A DNA stretch of 64,000 bases from Mantis religiosa (GCA_030765055.1 CM060950.1:278176311-278240310), one strand, 5' to 3'. Counted from the stretch's first letter, positions 44,348-56,590 are shown. Notes: a model not told the origin generated them from the sequence alone. Numbers and translations: made by a program.

Positions 44348-46324
44348 ATGGAAAATTCTGGGGAACAAATAGTTATGGAGACAGAGAAAGAGTTAGAAGT
44401 TGTTAATGAAGGGATAATGGAAAGCAGTGTTATAGGATCAGTTGATGAGGGTGTAAATGGTGTAAGTAGCTTAAATGTAAATAGGAGAAGTGACAATCCT
44501 GGGGTAATGGAAAATCTACAAGAGATGTTCCAGAAACTCATGGCGCAAATTACTATTCAGAGTCAATCACTAGTGGCTAAATTAGTAGAACAGAACCAAT
44601 CACTAGAGGCTAAATTCGTAGAACAGAACCAATCATTAGATGCTAAATTAGTAGAACAGAACCAATCACTAGAGGCTAAATTAGTAGAACAGAACCAATC
44701 ACTAGAGGCTAAATTACTAGATCAGAGCAAAGCTATGGACAAAAAATTAAGTCAAATTACAAGCCAAGGGAAAGAAACAGAAGCTAGAATCACTGTCAAA
44801 ATTCAAGGAATAACAGGGGGAATCCAGACTGTAAAAGAGGCCCTGCAGCGAGAAGTAGGTACTATAAGAAGTGACCTAGAAGCTACCAAATCTCTCGTTG
44901 CAGGAGTAGAAAATAGAATAGGGGAGGAAATTAATAAGGAGAGAATAAGATTAGATGAACTGACCACGACACAGGTAACTTTTGTACAAGAGATAAATGA
45001 CCGGTTTGACACTGTAAACAATAGTATAGCAGCTGACATGGAGAAGTTAAAAGAAAAGGTAGCACGTGTAACAAATATTCAATCAGAAAATACACAAATG
45101 TTGAGGGAAACAGTAAGCGAGATATCTCAAATCAGAGATACTGTAACTGGCTTACAGCTGGGACAGCAAGGGCAGGTACCTGAGAGTTCCAATTGTTCTA
45201 TAGATACACACAATGGAGAGAGGCAGAACGAACAGGTTAGCGCCCCTTCTGTCTCTCCTCAAAACAGCAATAATAGCGAAGTAAATATGCAAAACGTAAA
45301 TATGTATCCACCAGTGCACATGAATTTTCTAAGCGAATTGCCCCTCCCGAAATTTAATTGTCGCAGTGACAACGCAGTACAATTTTTGGCCGACTTAGAA
45401 AAGTATTTTGCCATCAGAGGTGTACCCGAGCAATATAAGATGATAATAGTTCAAAGGGCGTTACAATCTGCCGAACTTAATTGGCTACGAGTAACTGTGG
45501 GAGAAGGATGCAGCTACGAGTTGTTCAAAACAGCTTTCCTAGAAAAGTATTGGAACGCCAATGTCCAATACCAAGTAAGGAATCAGATAAAAAATGGCCG
45601 ATACCAAGGTAATAATGGAGAGTCTAATACTGATTATTTCCTGAGATATTCGCAAATGAGTAAATATCTACAACCTCCATTACAGGAAGCCGAACTGATT
45701 TCTCTTCTCACGCCCCACCTTCCTGAGAACATTAGAAATCACATGGTGGTAGCAAGACCTCAGACATTGAGAGAGGCAATTACATTATTAACAGCTTTAC
45801 AAAGCGTTGGGACGCAAAATTCACAAAATAGACATGAGAATCGAATGCCAGTGAGAAATCCACACAGACCGTGGAATAATAATAATCATGACGGGGAAAG
45901 GGCACACAATCCCCGAAATTTTAACACAAACCATATGGCTACTCGTCAAAGATACGATGCCCACGTCCCGAGGGAATTCCCTAACAACAATAGAGGGAGA
46001 CAGGGACCACCAAATTCAAATTCATATAATTTCCCTATAAGATATGTACATGTAACTAGGAATGGAAATAGGGGTCACCCCCCATTTCTTCGAAGAGGGA
46101 ATGCAAGACCGACGTTCCGATTACCAGAAGCTAATAGACAGTATCAACCACGTGACGCTGGTAGAGAGAACAATACAGACAGACCTGAAGTAAGACAGAG
46201 GAATCAACTTCTCTCAAGAGAATGGGTGCGTTCTCCTCCACCCACACCGAGGGACGCGGCGCCCGAGGTAGATGAAAGGCCAGATACGACACAGCAGACG
46301 GGAAACGACTCCAGGGTGCGATAG
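44348..46324 (+). CDS. Gag protein of LTR element B (intact open frame)
   Basis: 658 codons without a stop, the longest intact frame in the window. Residues 1-65 are acidic. Residues about 65-140 are a coiled coil containing an 11-residue repeat (LVEQNQSLEAK type), and helical sequence continues to about 270. The capsid-like region follows (ADLEKYFAIRGVPEQYKM, LQSAELNWLRVTVGEG, FLRYSQMSKYLQPPLQEAEL), about residues 340-495. The tail is Asn/Arg/Pro-rich and basic, probably RNA-binding, with no CCHC knuckle. Family role: form the virus-like particle and package RNA. With RT missing, the element could move only if another copy supplied polymerase. Protease lies downstream in another frame, so frameshifting or a separate start is implied. 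Confidence 0.9.
   Translation: MENSGEQIVMETEKELEVVNEGIMESSVIGSVDEGVNGVSSLNVNRRSDNPGVMENLQEMFQKLMAQITIQSQSLVAKLVEQNQSLEAKFVEQNQSLDAKLVEQNQSLEAKLVEQNQSLEAKLLDQSKAMDKKLSQITSQGKETEARITVKIQGITGGIQTVKEALQREVGTIRSDLEATKSLVAGVENRIGEEINKERIRLDELTTTQVTFVQEINDRFDTVNNSIAADMEKLKEKVARVTNIQSENTQMLRETVSEISQIRDTVTGLQLGQQGQVPESSNCSIDTHNGERQNEQVSAPSVSPQNSNNSEVNMQNVNMYPPVHMNFLSELPLPKFNCRSDNAVQFLADLEKYFAIRGVPEQYKMIIVQRALQSAELNWLRVTVGEGCSYELFKTAFLEKYWNANVQYQVRNQIKNGRYQGNNGESNTDYFLRYSQMSKYLQPPLQEAELISLLTPHLPENIRNHMVVARPQTLREAITLLTALQSVGTQNSQNRHENRMPVRNPHRPWNNNNHDGERAHNPRNFNTNHMATRQRYDAHVPREFPNNNRGRQGPPNSNSYNFPIRYVHVTRNGNRGHPPFLRRGNARPTFRLPEANRQYQPRDAGRENNTDRPEVRQRNQLLSREWVRSPPPTPRDAAPEVDERPDTTQQTGNDSRVR
44558..44746 (+). 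repeat. 33-bp in-frame repeat in gag coiled coil
   Basis: Four to five head-to-tail units, each giving 11 residues (an undecad, typical of a slightly right-handed coiled coil). Copy A has about three more diverged units at the same place. Confidence 0.85.
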
Positions 46325-46347
46325 AAGACGTCCCGCATCGGACCCGG

Positions 46348-47330
46348 ATGAACACGCTAGTCCTTAATTTGAACAGGGACACAGCTCTGAGTAGGGTGGT
46401 ACAGAATAAAACAGAAACAGAAATAGTAAACGGTACTCAAATAAACAATCACTTAACAGAATTGCAAGAAGTGAGAGATGCTCCACGTATTGCTGCAATA
46501 ATAAACAAAGAAAGATGGCACATTACCATAGATTCAGGATCCTCAGTTTCAGCTATAAGTCAAGCATTCTTTTATCACTTAAAAAACAATGGAATGAAAT
46601 TGCAAACATTGCCCGTGAAAAGTGCATATTGTACTCTGGCGGTAGGTCGCGCCAAACAAAAGATTAATACACAAATGCTTTTGAAAGTCACCATTGGGGA
46701 GGATACAATAGAATTTGTATGTTTTGTTATTAATAGGCTATCTGTAGACATTATTATGGGTAATGACGTGTTGTATGCGCTTCAAGCTAAGTTGAATTAT
46801 CAAATGGAAGCCTTGGAAATCAAAATTAAAGACGTCATAGTTAAAGTTCCGTTTAGCTCAAGGGAAGCAGAAAATGAGATAAGATTGACAGATGAAGAAA
46901 AAGAAATAGATGGAGAAACATTTTTTGTAGAATTTATACGAATAGGAGGGATGGAGCTAGTTAAGATGAATCCATTAGAAGCAGAAGAGATGAGAAACTA
47001 TGATAAGGATGAGTATATAGCTGGAGAAGAAGGGCTTTTAGAGATGACGTCATACGGACTTGGGCAAGAAGAAGCAAGTGGGAGAGAAGTGATTACCCAA
47101 ACAGATGATTTCCAGGTAGTTGAACATAACATAAACATGAGCTAGAAAATAGGAGAAACAGTAGCAAACTCAAACCTTCTCAACGACCACAAAAAAGAGA
47201 TTTTTTATAACATTTTATGTAAACATAGAAATGTATTTTCGGAACACACTGGGACCTATAGTGATTTTGAGTATGAATTCGAGATACATGATGTTCCCCC
47301 ATTCAAATATAAGTGCACACCATTCAGGAT
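46348..47330 (+). pseudogene. Aspartic protease and pre-RT linker (element B)
   Basis: 266 open codons from 46348 in a frame different from gag. The protease active site is ITIDSGSSVSAIS (DSG), with the distal motif VDIIMGNDVLYAL. A TAG at 47143-47145 ends it; the frame then continues through NSNLLNDHKKEIFYNILCKH and PPFKYKC to the deletion junction near 47325. Protease itself looks intact; everything after the stop is dead. Confidence 0.85.
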
Positions 47331-47975
47331 GCCGGAATTCGCATCTATAATACAACGTCGTACCATCCATGCTCTAATCCAAGCGAGCGCGTACTGAAAG
47401 ACCTAGGTGTTCATCTCCGAGTCCTTTGTTCATTGAAACAGACTACCTGGCCAGACCACATCAACTATATTGAGTTTATATTCAATAATTCAGTCAATCT
47501 AACCACAGGATATGCTCCTATCCAATTGCATAGGAATTTAACACCGGAACCAATAATAGAGGATGTTCCGGAAAGTATACAAGTGACGACCAAGACAGAT
47601 CGAGAACGGATCCAGAATGCTGTTAAAAGAATAATGGAAAAAGTAGAGAAATGAAACGCAAAGAAACTGCGGTATAAGAAGAATTGGGAACCAAAGGTCG
47701 GCGACTTAGTTCTAGTGAAATCGTTCGACAAGTCAGATTTGTTAGGAAAGAAGACTAAAAAGCTATATATGCTATGGAAAGGCCCATACCGGATTGAGAA
47801 AATATTTGGTGACAGAGCGTATGCTCTAATACACCCAAGAAATGGTAAACCGATAGGCAGATATAACATCTCCCTAATAAGGCCATATCGTAAAAAAAAA
47901 CGTTGTAAACAGTACAGAGCAGATCCAAGAATCACCTGTGTGAATGTGATTGAAATTATATATACGAAGATGTAA
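47331..47975 (+). pseudogene. Integrase C-terminal part (element B)
   Basis: Starts directly in the integrase core after the second catalytic Asp (AGIRIYNTTSYHPCSNPSER; the Glu is in SER). It continues past a TGA at 47652-47654 into the C-terminal domain (LYMLWKGPYRIEKIFGDRAY, GRYNISLIRPY) and ends at 47975. The first two catalytic Asp residues are deleted, so no integrase function is possible. Confidence 0.85.
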
Positions 47976-48838
47976 AGAATACCAAGTAAAAGTTATATAA
48001 TTAGTACGGGTAACGTTTTCGTTTGAAATTCAAACACTGCGTGGGAGTTGCAAGTTCCAAAATTCCTGTGCACAAACGAAATTATATTATTAATAACTAT
48101 AGCTAAATAAAATGTTTTAGATAACTTTAAAGTAGTTTGTGAAATGTAAATATCTCATAAACTCCAGGTGTATTAATGTGTCAAAAGGTAAATACCTATA
48201 GTCATTGTTATTGTAAAGGTCACAGACTTTCGCCGTGACATTGTGGAGGAAAATTGAGTGAAGTTTTAAGTGCGGAAAGACAAGACAATAGACTGCAAAT
48301 GTTTACCAACAGGCAGGTAAACGACACACCTCGTTCCAGGTAGACAAGAGAGGTAACCGTATTTGTGCTTCATAACACAAACATGAATAGCGTCCGGACG
48401 TATGTTCTTGCAGTGAAAAATGCAAAAAAAAAAACCTCCCAATAAGGAAATGTAAATATATATGAATCATTGAATGTAAACGTAACATTGTAAGTAGTAA
48501 TGTACTAGTATTTAAGGAGTGTGATAGAATATAATCAGGTTGATCTCAAGTGAGACAAAAGTAATTCAGTCAAGTACACATAGCTCATTTGAGCTAGTGA
48601 ATTGTAAATATTGGAATAACATGAATGTGATTCTGTTTCTAGAGTATTAACCATGTATAACAGTGTATTTTTCTATGTATGTAATGTACCATGTTGATAA
48701 AGATGAGGGAACGGTGACCACCGAAAAATGTTTCAAGTAGGGAATGAGAAATTATAAGATATATAAGGAGGAAATGTCATGACGGGGGTTTGACAAAATT
48801 TAAATAATGGCTATTTCATTTTTGTCAAAAGGGCATTA
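47976..48838 (+). other. 3' internal non-coding region of element B
   Basis: Matches 22814-23745 of copy A. No env-like frame. AAAAGGGCATTA just before the LTR may be the polypurine tract. Confidence 0.7.
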
Positions 48839-49932
48839 TGTAACCGCAGTATCAGACAGCGATTAGGAGGTGGCGAATTAATTGAAATCACGAGAATTAA
48901 AAAAGAAAGAAGATAAATTAATAAAAATGCTTTGCTAAACTAATATAAAATATTGTTATATTAATAGGAAATTAGAGTGAAATTAGAGTAAAATTAGAGT
49001 AATGATTAAAATAGCGGTTTAATTAAGAATAAGATGGGAAGAATATAATTTAAGACAACTAACATGCTAGAATCCATGTAAGGGAGAGAAAATATTTCTG
49101 TAAAATCTGAACACAAGTCGGAGAGACGGGAAGAGGTGACCGTTAGCCTCTTTTTTTAAGGAAAGGTTCAATGTCTGAGAACTATAACCAGCAATGTGTA
49201 GGAACAATAAGGTTTCCAAGATGCGGTCAAGCATAAGACCTAAAAGGATTTACTTTGCTGAGGTGATAACGATGTATACCGTTACAAAGAGCCCAGGGTA
49301 GGCGAGACCCAACTCACGGTGGGATGTAGCGTCAATGAGTTCGATGAGTTTTGCTAACCAATAAAGAAAAATCGAAATAAAATGAGAAACCAATAATAAT
49401 GTAAGATTTGAGAAATGGGGAGAAGGGTGAGTTATTTTGGTCATGTGATAAGAGTTAGGGTGGGGATCAGAATAAGGTACGAACTGAATCGCAGAGTAGA
49501 CGAAAAATCACTTCAACAGTCATGCTACGAGGGGAAAGATGTGTTAGTGCGCGTGAAGAAGAAGTAGTAAAGATTTCTAAGTCCGAAATGTAGGGAAGTC
49601 AAGAATAACGCAACCAGCGTAAGAGAAGCAGCAGAAGAATTTTATAATAGCAAAGTATTCGCCGTATAAAGAAGTAAGAGAATTCTGTTAGGAAGTTTAG
49701 TAACAGGTGGTCACCGCTACAAATCAATCTGAATCAACGAACTTAGTGAGAATTAAATTAAATGATTTTTGCAACGAACCAGTGTATTATTGAGACAACT
49801 GAGCAGCCAACAAACAACAAATCCATTTCCTACAACCATTCACCTGAGGATAAGAGATCTCACAGCTCCAATTAGAACCCAAATCAAAAGTAAACACCAA
49901 CCAATTGAAATCTGACATGCGGGTATGCCGCA
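48839..49932 (+). repeat. 3' LTR of element B
   Basis: 1094 bp, matching 42784-43863 closely. Followed by the ATAT target duplication. Confidence 0.9.
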
Positions 49933-49936
49933 ATAT

Positions 49937-50690
49937 GACTGATATTTTATTCAGTGCATTGCAGAAGAAATCATTAGATGTAGGATTCTGTGCAAACATG
50001 ATTCGCAATACAATAGACGCTTTAAACAGAAAGAGAAACAATGTATCGTTCAATCAATTTATTGAATCAACTTCATTTAAAGTAAAATCATCTTCTGAAA
50101 TGCGAAATCAGTCCTTAGATCAGTACAAACAAAACTTGAAGTCCTTATTTTATGAAATACTGGATAATATGATGACCGAAATTAAATAACGATTTGAAGA
50201 CATGCAAAATTTAAAATTTCTAAAATTTGCTGACAGTTCAGAATTTCAACTGTACTCTAAAATATTCCCCTTTAAGGCTTTGAATAGTTTAAAGCTGTGC
50301 TACGCAAAACAGTTTTCGGATACGTAAAGACTAAGGAATGAACTTACATTAATTTAAAAAGATAAGGCTAATGAAGGTGTTAATCTTCAGTATTATTGAA
50401 ATCTTTAAAAGATAATAATATGGATGACGTCTTTACTGATGTATACAAACTGTCTAGCCTGGTTCTTACAATACTGTCCACTAGTTGTTCTGCAGAACGA
50501 AGTTTTTCGTGCTTAAAGAGAATAAAACTTATCTCTAAAGCAGCTTAGGCAATAGCAGATTAACATCGTTGGCTACTATTTCCATTCACAAGGACGTACT
50601 CAGTGAACTGATGAAAACTCGGACCTTCTAAGAAGACATCATAGATGCTTCCGCCAAGATGAAGAACAAAAATCGACTTGGTGTATAAGC
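49937..50690 (+). pseudogene. hAT transposase, C-terminal part (copy 1)
   Basis: Continues the gene cut by element B: MTDILFSALQKKSLDVGFC, FNQFIESTSFKVKSSSE, SLKSLFYEILDNMMTEI (open to 50189). A decayed dimerisation region follows (NELTLI, DKANEGVNLQYY, WMTSLLMYTNCLAWFLQYCPLV). Its 3' end appears to be at about 50949, in GAGCCGCGCTTG. Inverted, this gives a hAT-like terminal CAAGCGCGGCTC (CAG-type in copy 2). Confidence 0.75.
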
Positions 50691-50953
50691 AGTAAGTGCT
50701 TATAATAAGTGAAGCAGTAATTAATAGCACCTTTCTTTTGTTTTTTATTGCGGTATTGTAACTTTTGTTTTCTATTTTCCCTCCCGCTCGAAGTTATCAG
50801 CCATTTAATATCACTATTACGAATTCGTACATGATCATTAAGCTACTTTAAACTGGTCGTATTGATCATATGACATTAATAATGATTTTGCTAATTTAGG
50901 TTAGCCAATTTTCCCAGTCACCTAATCAATTCACCCAGAGCCGCGCTTGCCAC

Positions 50954-52835
50954 TTGTAGAATCCTATAAATTAAGGCAAAATTGCTTTGTAACATTTCTT
51001 TTCTGGGTGCAAATTTTCTGAGTTGATTAAATTTCTAATTCAGATCTTATGGTCGAATTGCTTATTTCAATAGAAGTATTTAATGTTTTTATGACAATTA
51101 CATATATTTGCTGTGCACTACCTTCGTCTGATAGAAAGTGGACTTCCAAGCTTTTTCCAAGCAGTATATTGCAAATGAAATAATTACACTAGTTTTGTGA
51201 ATCTTCGTAACTCGTGGAAAGAAGGCATTTTCTCTTCTAGTTTAGTAAACTGATTTTTGCGTATAGCTATCAACTTTCATCAAAGTGAAATGACAGTTAT
51301 GTGAGCATTGCACGTCCCACTTTATACAATCAGTTATCTGTGTTGGTGCTGAAGGAAGTGCAAAATATTTAGTTATTCTGATAATACTTTAATAACCCCA
51401 CTTCTGTAATTGTGTGATAGATGTAAATTTCATACTATGCACAAACTGCATCAATTGATACTGGAATTGCTACTAAGCAGGTAGACAAGCATAGCGGCCT
51501 TTGAATAACTGCATGTCTTACGGCAGAGTTGAAGAATTTTTTAGTGGATTTGGATAAAGTATGGCACTGGTAAACTAGAGTAAAATGGGGGTAAGTGGAA
51601 ACCTTGCATGTCCAGCCACATTGCAAGGCCAGGTCTATGTTTCCATAGGTGATAAATAAATTGTCTGTTAAAAGTGGAGGTTGTGATCCTTAATGGCATA
51701 CTACATTTATAAATAGTAAAGCATAGTGACTCCAGAATGTATTCGTATCCACTTTGAACAAAATTGAGCAGCCAATTAACAAAGAGACAACAATTTAGTT
51801 TTAATGGGCAGCAAAAGGAAGGATATTACAGGTTACCTACTCTGGCATTTTCCAAGGCTTTTTATTGTAGTTCTCGAAAGTTGCACCGATTTTTATGCGG
51901 TGTTCGCAAAATTATTTTGCTTGCGTTTAGTAGAGTAATTTTTTTATATAATCCATTTTTGGAAATCTTTTTAATTCGTAGAACGGAGGGATTTTCGTAT
52001 TCCTGTTTAATGCTATGGTTTTTAAGAGTAGCGATTAAGGAACATTCAACAGTGTAAATTAATAGTCATTTAATGGGATTTTCTTAAAATAAGTTTATTT
52101 GCATTGTGTAGCTTCTATTGTTATATCAGGGAGACGAACTCCAGAAACCCTGATGGCGCTTTCTAGTCGCTGAATTTCAATATTTCTTAAGGTTAGTTTT
52201 TGTTACATTTTATTATGATCCTGGTTAAAGAAAAATATCCCGCCTCCAGCCGAGAATCGAACCCGGGATCATGCCAAATTATAATAAGAGATCTGGAAAA
52301 AAATGTAAAATACAAATAAAAACCAAACATTCGTTTGGTTTTTCGTTTTGGTTATTACTCTTATTTGAGGATTTTAATACATTATAACGAGTTTTTTTTT
52401 AAAAAAATTCCCCATAAAGAAAAGAAAGGGAAAGAATGAGAGAGAGAAATCTGCTTAGATATTAGTCCCAAATAATAAAGGGAGTAGGAAAAGAATTACT
52501 GCCGCGGAACGTGTATTTGGGGAGAAGTGTTGGTGGGAGACGCCAGCTGTGCGGACAAGTAGTGAAAACATTCTTTTACCGGAGACTTGATATAAAACTG
52601 TGAGTGGAATAAACAGTTATTAGTGCATAATTTATTATTGTTTCTCTTCCCACGAACCCGAGATCTCCATACCAGCATGCTCTTCTTAAGCCGTAGCCGA
52701 TAAGCAGCCGTGGACACGATTTAGACAGCACTAATAAATCAACTCCGAATAAGAACAATCAATAAATAGCATTTGCCAATGACATAAGGTTACTGCAAGA
52801 GTGACGTAAGTGACAGGGGGAACGCGACAATAGCC
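50954..52835. other. No gene recognised
   Basis: AT-rich, with only short frames lacking known motifs. Contains a perfect 11-bp-stem hairpin at 52318-52343 (AAACCAAAC/GTTTGGTTT, loop ATTC) and a SINE-like B-box fragment GAATCGAACCCGGG at about 52253-52266. Confidence 0.5.
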
Positions 52836-52836
52836 A

Positions 52837-53690
52837 AATGAGTTCACGGTATACAGAGCTTAAAGTTACCAGACATTCATCTTTAAGGATAAGGGTAAAG
52901 CGCCAGCTTTAAGTCACATCGGACGATGAATGAAGACATTTTCACATGAGTTCAGGGTACATAGTACTGAGAGTTACAAGAAATTCCTCTTTCAGGATTA
53001 GGGGAAACCTCCAAAGTTCAGTCATAAGGGACGATGACTGAAATCACAGTCAAGAGCGTCCACGCTTCATAGAGTTGAGGGTCACCAGACATTCATCCTT
53101 AAGGATAAGTGGAAAGTGCCAGCATTAAATCATATCGTCCGATGAATAAAGTCATTTACGCATGAGTTCACGGTACATAGTACTGAGAGTTACCCGAAAT
53201 TCCTCTTTCAGGATTAAGGGAAATCTCCAAAGTTAAGCCATAAAGGACGATGACTTAAATCACATTCAAAAGCGTCCAGCGTTCCTAGAGCTGAGGATGA
53301 CCAGAAATTCATCTTTCAGGATCAGGGGAAACGTCCAAAGTTATCTCATATAGGACGAAAAATGATTTCATGTTGAAATGAGACCAGGATCCATAGAGCT
53401 TAGGTTACCACACATTCATCCTTGAGAATAAGGAAAAACTTCCAGCGTTAAGTCATATCCGCCGATGAATAAAATGTCACTCAAATGAGTCGAGGGTACA
53501 TAGAGATTACAGTTTCCCGACACTCTTCTTTCAGAACAAGGGAAATATCCAAGGTTAAGTCAGATCGGACGATAAATGACATGATGTTCAAAGGAATCCA
53601 AGGTACATATTGCTGAGTGTTACGAGTCATTCAATCTTCTGGATAAGGAAAAATCTCCAAACTTATGCCATATCGTTCCATGTCATGCCA
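52837..53690 (-). repeat. SINE-2-derived tandem array, block 1
   Basis: About eight head-to-tail units of roughly 107 bp. Each runs GTTAAGTCATATCGGACGATG, then ATGAGTCCAGGGTACATAGAG, then CATTCATCTTTCAGGATAAGGG before the next GTTAAGTC. This is the SINE-2 body without the tRNA head. Neighbouring units alternate between two versions (TAGTACTGAGAG and TAGAGTTGAGGG), suggesting a two-unit higher-order repeat of about 215 bp. The block ends in a short ATGCC repeat at about 53677-53700. Confidence 0.8.
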
Positions 53691-53861
53691 TGCCATGCCA
53701 TGTGGTGCTGGCTGGCTGTATATAACCAGAAGGTTTTTTCTGCGTGCCCACCCTTTATGGGTTTTACCGCAGGTAAGGTAGATTTCGGGATGTTGTAGGG
53801 TGAAATGTGGGTTTTTAGATTGGTGTTATTTATGAGGTTACAAGCATGTTCCATGTGTGAA

Positions 53862-54355
53862 TGATGTTCAAATGAGTCGAGGGTACATACAGCTTAGAGC
53901 TACCCGACATTCTTCTTTCAGGAAAAAGGAGAAACTCCGAAGTTGAGACATATCGTAAGTACTATAGAATATTGGTCAAATGAGTCGAGGGTACATAGAG
54001 CTGACAATTGCCAGACACTCTTCTTTCAGGATAAGGCAAAACTTCCATCGTTAAGTCATATCGAGCGATGAATGAAATGATGCTCAGATCAGTCCAGCGT
54101 CCATAGAGCTTAGGGTTACCTGATGCTCTTCTTGGAGGATAAGGAAATCTTGCAAAAATAAGACCTATCGGACGATCAATGAAAGGATGGTGAAATGAGT
54201 ACAGGGTACATATAGCTTAAATTTACCAGATATTCCTCTTTCAAGATAAGGGAAAACCTCTAATGTTAAGTCGTATAGGACGATGAATAAATTAATGTTG
54301 GAATGAGGGTTCATAGATCTTAGAGCTACCGGACATTGTTCTTTCAGAATAAGGA
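53862..54355 (-). repeat. SINE-2-derived tandem array, block 2
   Basis: About five more units of the same ~107-bp repeat, separated from block 1 by 160 bp of unrelated sequence (53700-53860) that includes TGCCCACCCTTTATGG. It joins directly to repeat D at its right end. Confidence 0.8.
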
Positions 54356-54560
54356 AAAATAAAGTATTTGTTGTTCCAACCATTATATTACAATTACCAT
54401 TACCTAAATAGGGAATGTGTTGACAAATAAATGTTTCAAAATAAAACGTAATTAAGAAAGTAACAGAAAAGGAATAAATGATGAGTGAGGATATGAGCAC
54501 TGCCGAAAAAACCTAAAGTAAACCCGATAACGACTATAACCGGTAGAGAGGTTGCAGTTC
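54355..54560 (+). repeat. Dispersed repeat D, copy 1 (truncated)
   Basis: Begins at the end of the array (AAATAAAGTATTTG) and contains AGGGAATGTGTTGACAAATA, AAAACGTAATTAAGAA and ATATGAGCACTGCCGAAAA. Shared with 59531-60050 and more distantly 56154-56590. It stops at GTCCCACGTATTTGCG. Confidence 0.65.
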
Positions 54561-54719
54561 TAATGTCCCACGTATTTGCGTTTACAATTTGTCATAGATT
54601 AAAAGCTAATTTATTTTATAATTTCATTCCAAGTTACAGACGAGAATCCAGAGATTTCTGTAAGCGAAATGGTAATGGTAATAGTAGTGTATTTAGAGTG
54701 TCAACAAATAATTAATTTA

Positions 54720-54990
54720 TATTCCCTTACTCTGAAAGAAGAATGTCTAGTAGCTCTAAGATCTATGAACCCACTACTCATTTGAACATGATTTCTTTCA
54801 TTAATCGATATGGCATAATGTTAGAGGTTTTACCTTATTCCGAAAGATGAATGTCTGCTCGCTCTCAGCTATATGTATTAATTTGAATGTGATATCATCC
54901 GTCGTCCCCAGGGAGTGAAACTTGGAGGTCCCTTAAGAGGTGAATTTCTCGTAGCTCTCAGCACTATGTACCCTGGACTCATTTAAAAAA
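54720..54990 (+). repeat. SINE-2-derived array units, inverted
   Basis: Two to three degenerate units in the opposite orientation (AGAATGTCTAGTAGCTCTAAG, CTCATTTGAACATGAT, ATCGATATGGCATAATG). Confidence 0.65.
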
Positions 54991-55139
54991 TTTAGTTACA
55001 TGCTTATGTTCTAAAACCCTCCTGCACTATTTGAAAACCACTCAGCTAGTTTATTATTCTCTTTTTCTTTTGAGTCACTTTTAACTTCTTCCTGGCCTAT
55101 TTAAATAAGGTCTATGAATTTTGAGACATTTTTATATGT

Positions 55140-55880
55140 GTATTGTAGAAGAAATTATTAAGTGTAGGATTCTGTGAAAAAAATGATTGATAATCTAACA
55201 GACGCTTAAATAGAAAGAGAAGCAATGACTCATTCAATCAATTTACTGAACTAACTTCATTTAAACTAAAAGCCCCTTCTGATATGCGAAATCTGTCCTT
55301 AGATAAGTACAAACAAAACCTCAAATCCACATTTCATGAAATATTGGATACTTTAATGACCGAAGTTAATGAACAATTTGAAGACATGTAAAATTTAAAA
55401 CTTTTAAATCTTGCTGGCCATTCAAAATTTAAACAGCACTCCTAAGTGCTCCATTTCGAAATTTGTAATGACTTAAAACTGTGTTACGCAAAATAGTTTT
55501 CAGATACAGAAAGACTAAGGAACGAACTTACATTAATTTACCACGATAAGGCTAATGAAGGTGTTCATCTTGAAGCATTTTGATATCTTTAAAAGATAAT
55601 AATATGGATGACGGCTTTACTGATGCATACATACTGTTTAGCCTGTTTCTTACAATACCGTCCACTATTTGTTCTGCAGAACTAATTTTTCGTGCTTAAA
55701 GACAATAAAAGCTTATCTCCGAAACAGCTTAGGCAATAGCAGATTAACATCATTGACTACTATTTCCAATCACGAGGACGTACTTAGTGAACTGAAGCCA
55801 ACGAACACGTCAGAGATGCTTTCGCGAGGATGAAAATGAGAAAAATCGACAGAATAGAATTGATATATAGCAGTTGGGTG
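55140..55880 (+). pseudogene. hAT transposase C-terminal part (copy 2)
   Basis: A second, more decayed copy of the sequence at 49960-50690: segments corresponding to KKLLSVGF, FNQFTELTSFKLKAPSDM, LDKYKQNLKSTFHEILDTLMTEVNEQFEDM, then the dimerisation region. The 3' flank to about 56153 also matches copy 1 and ends GAGCCGCGCCTG, a better hAT-type terminus (CAGGCGCGGCTC inverted). Its upstream parts are not seen. Confidence 0.65.
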
Positions 55881-56153
55881 AGTCTTATTTTAATGAACCG
55901 ATAAGTGAAGCAGTAAGCAGTAGCAGCTTTCCTTTGTTTTTTTGTGATATTGTAAATAATGTTCATTTTATTTTGTTTTCCCTCGCACTAGTAGTTATCA
56001 GACACTTTATATCTTACCCATTTCGAATTCGTACGGGAACGTTAGCCTACTTTAAACTTGTGACATTGAAGATTTGACAGTAATAATGATTTTGCGAATT
56101 TAGGTTAGATAGTTTTCCGATTCAACTGATCAGTTCGGTCAGAGCCGCGCCTG

Positions 56154-56590
56154 CACTCAATACATTACAATTACCTATATAATGGATTTTTTACAATAAA
56201 ATATATTAGAATAGAAAGTAAATGAAAGTAAATATAGATAACAAAAATAATGAATGAGTGCGTATATGAGTATTGTTGAATAATGCAAAAACGTGAGGTG
56301 AACCTCATATGTACCGCGTATTTACTGCGCGCGTGCGACTAGAGCGCTACACGTGGAGGTCTCACAAATCACCAAGTACCGGTAGAATGTTCTAGATGTC
56401 GCCTACGATGTAATTGTTATGTATACACCAATATGCGCCAGTCATTGCAATGTTTTCCAAATGTTAGAACAGTGGTGGTTTTGTTTCTGTATAAAACATA
56501 CCCCGAATATAAACAGTCGTAAGCCGGAACTATGTTTCATACCAGAATCAGTATAAAGAAATAAGCAGATTTCTGTTTTAAAATGAAAGT
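56154..56590 (+). repeat. Dispersed repeat D, copy 2
   Basis: About 430 bp resembling 59560-60040: ATGAGTATTGTTGAA, ACGTGGAGGTCTCACAAATCAC, TTGTTATGTATACACCAATATG, TATGTTTCATACCAG, AGTATAAAGAAAT. It starts at the hAT terminus and lacks the adjoining 107-bp array. Unknown origin, no frame. Confidence 0.6.

Larger units (their letters stand above)
42784..49932 (+). mobile_element. Ty3/gypsy-type LTR element family 2, copy B (RT-deleted)
   Basis: 7.15 kb on the plus strand, with LTRs of 1080 and 1094 bp (TG...CA) and a 4-bp target duplication ATAT (42780-42783 and 49933-49936). It has a tRNA-Lys-type primer site, open gag, protease and the C-terminal part of integrase. RT, RNase H and most of integrase are missing, by a different deletion from copy A. 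Inserted in a hAT pseudogene. Confidence 0.9.
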
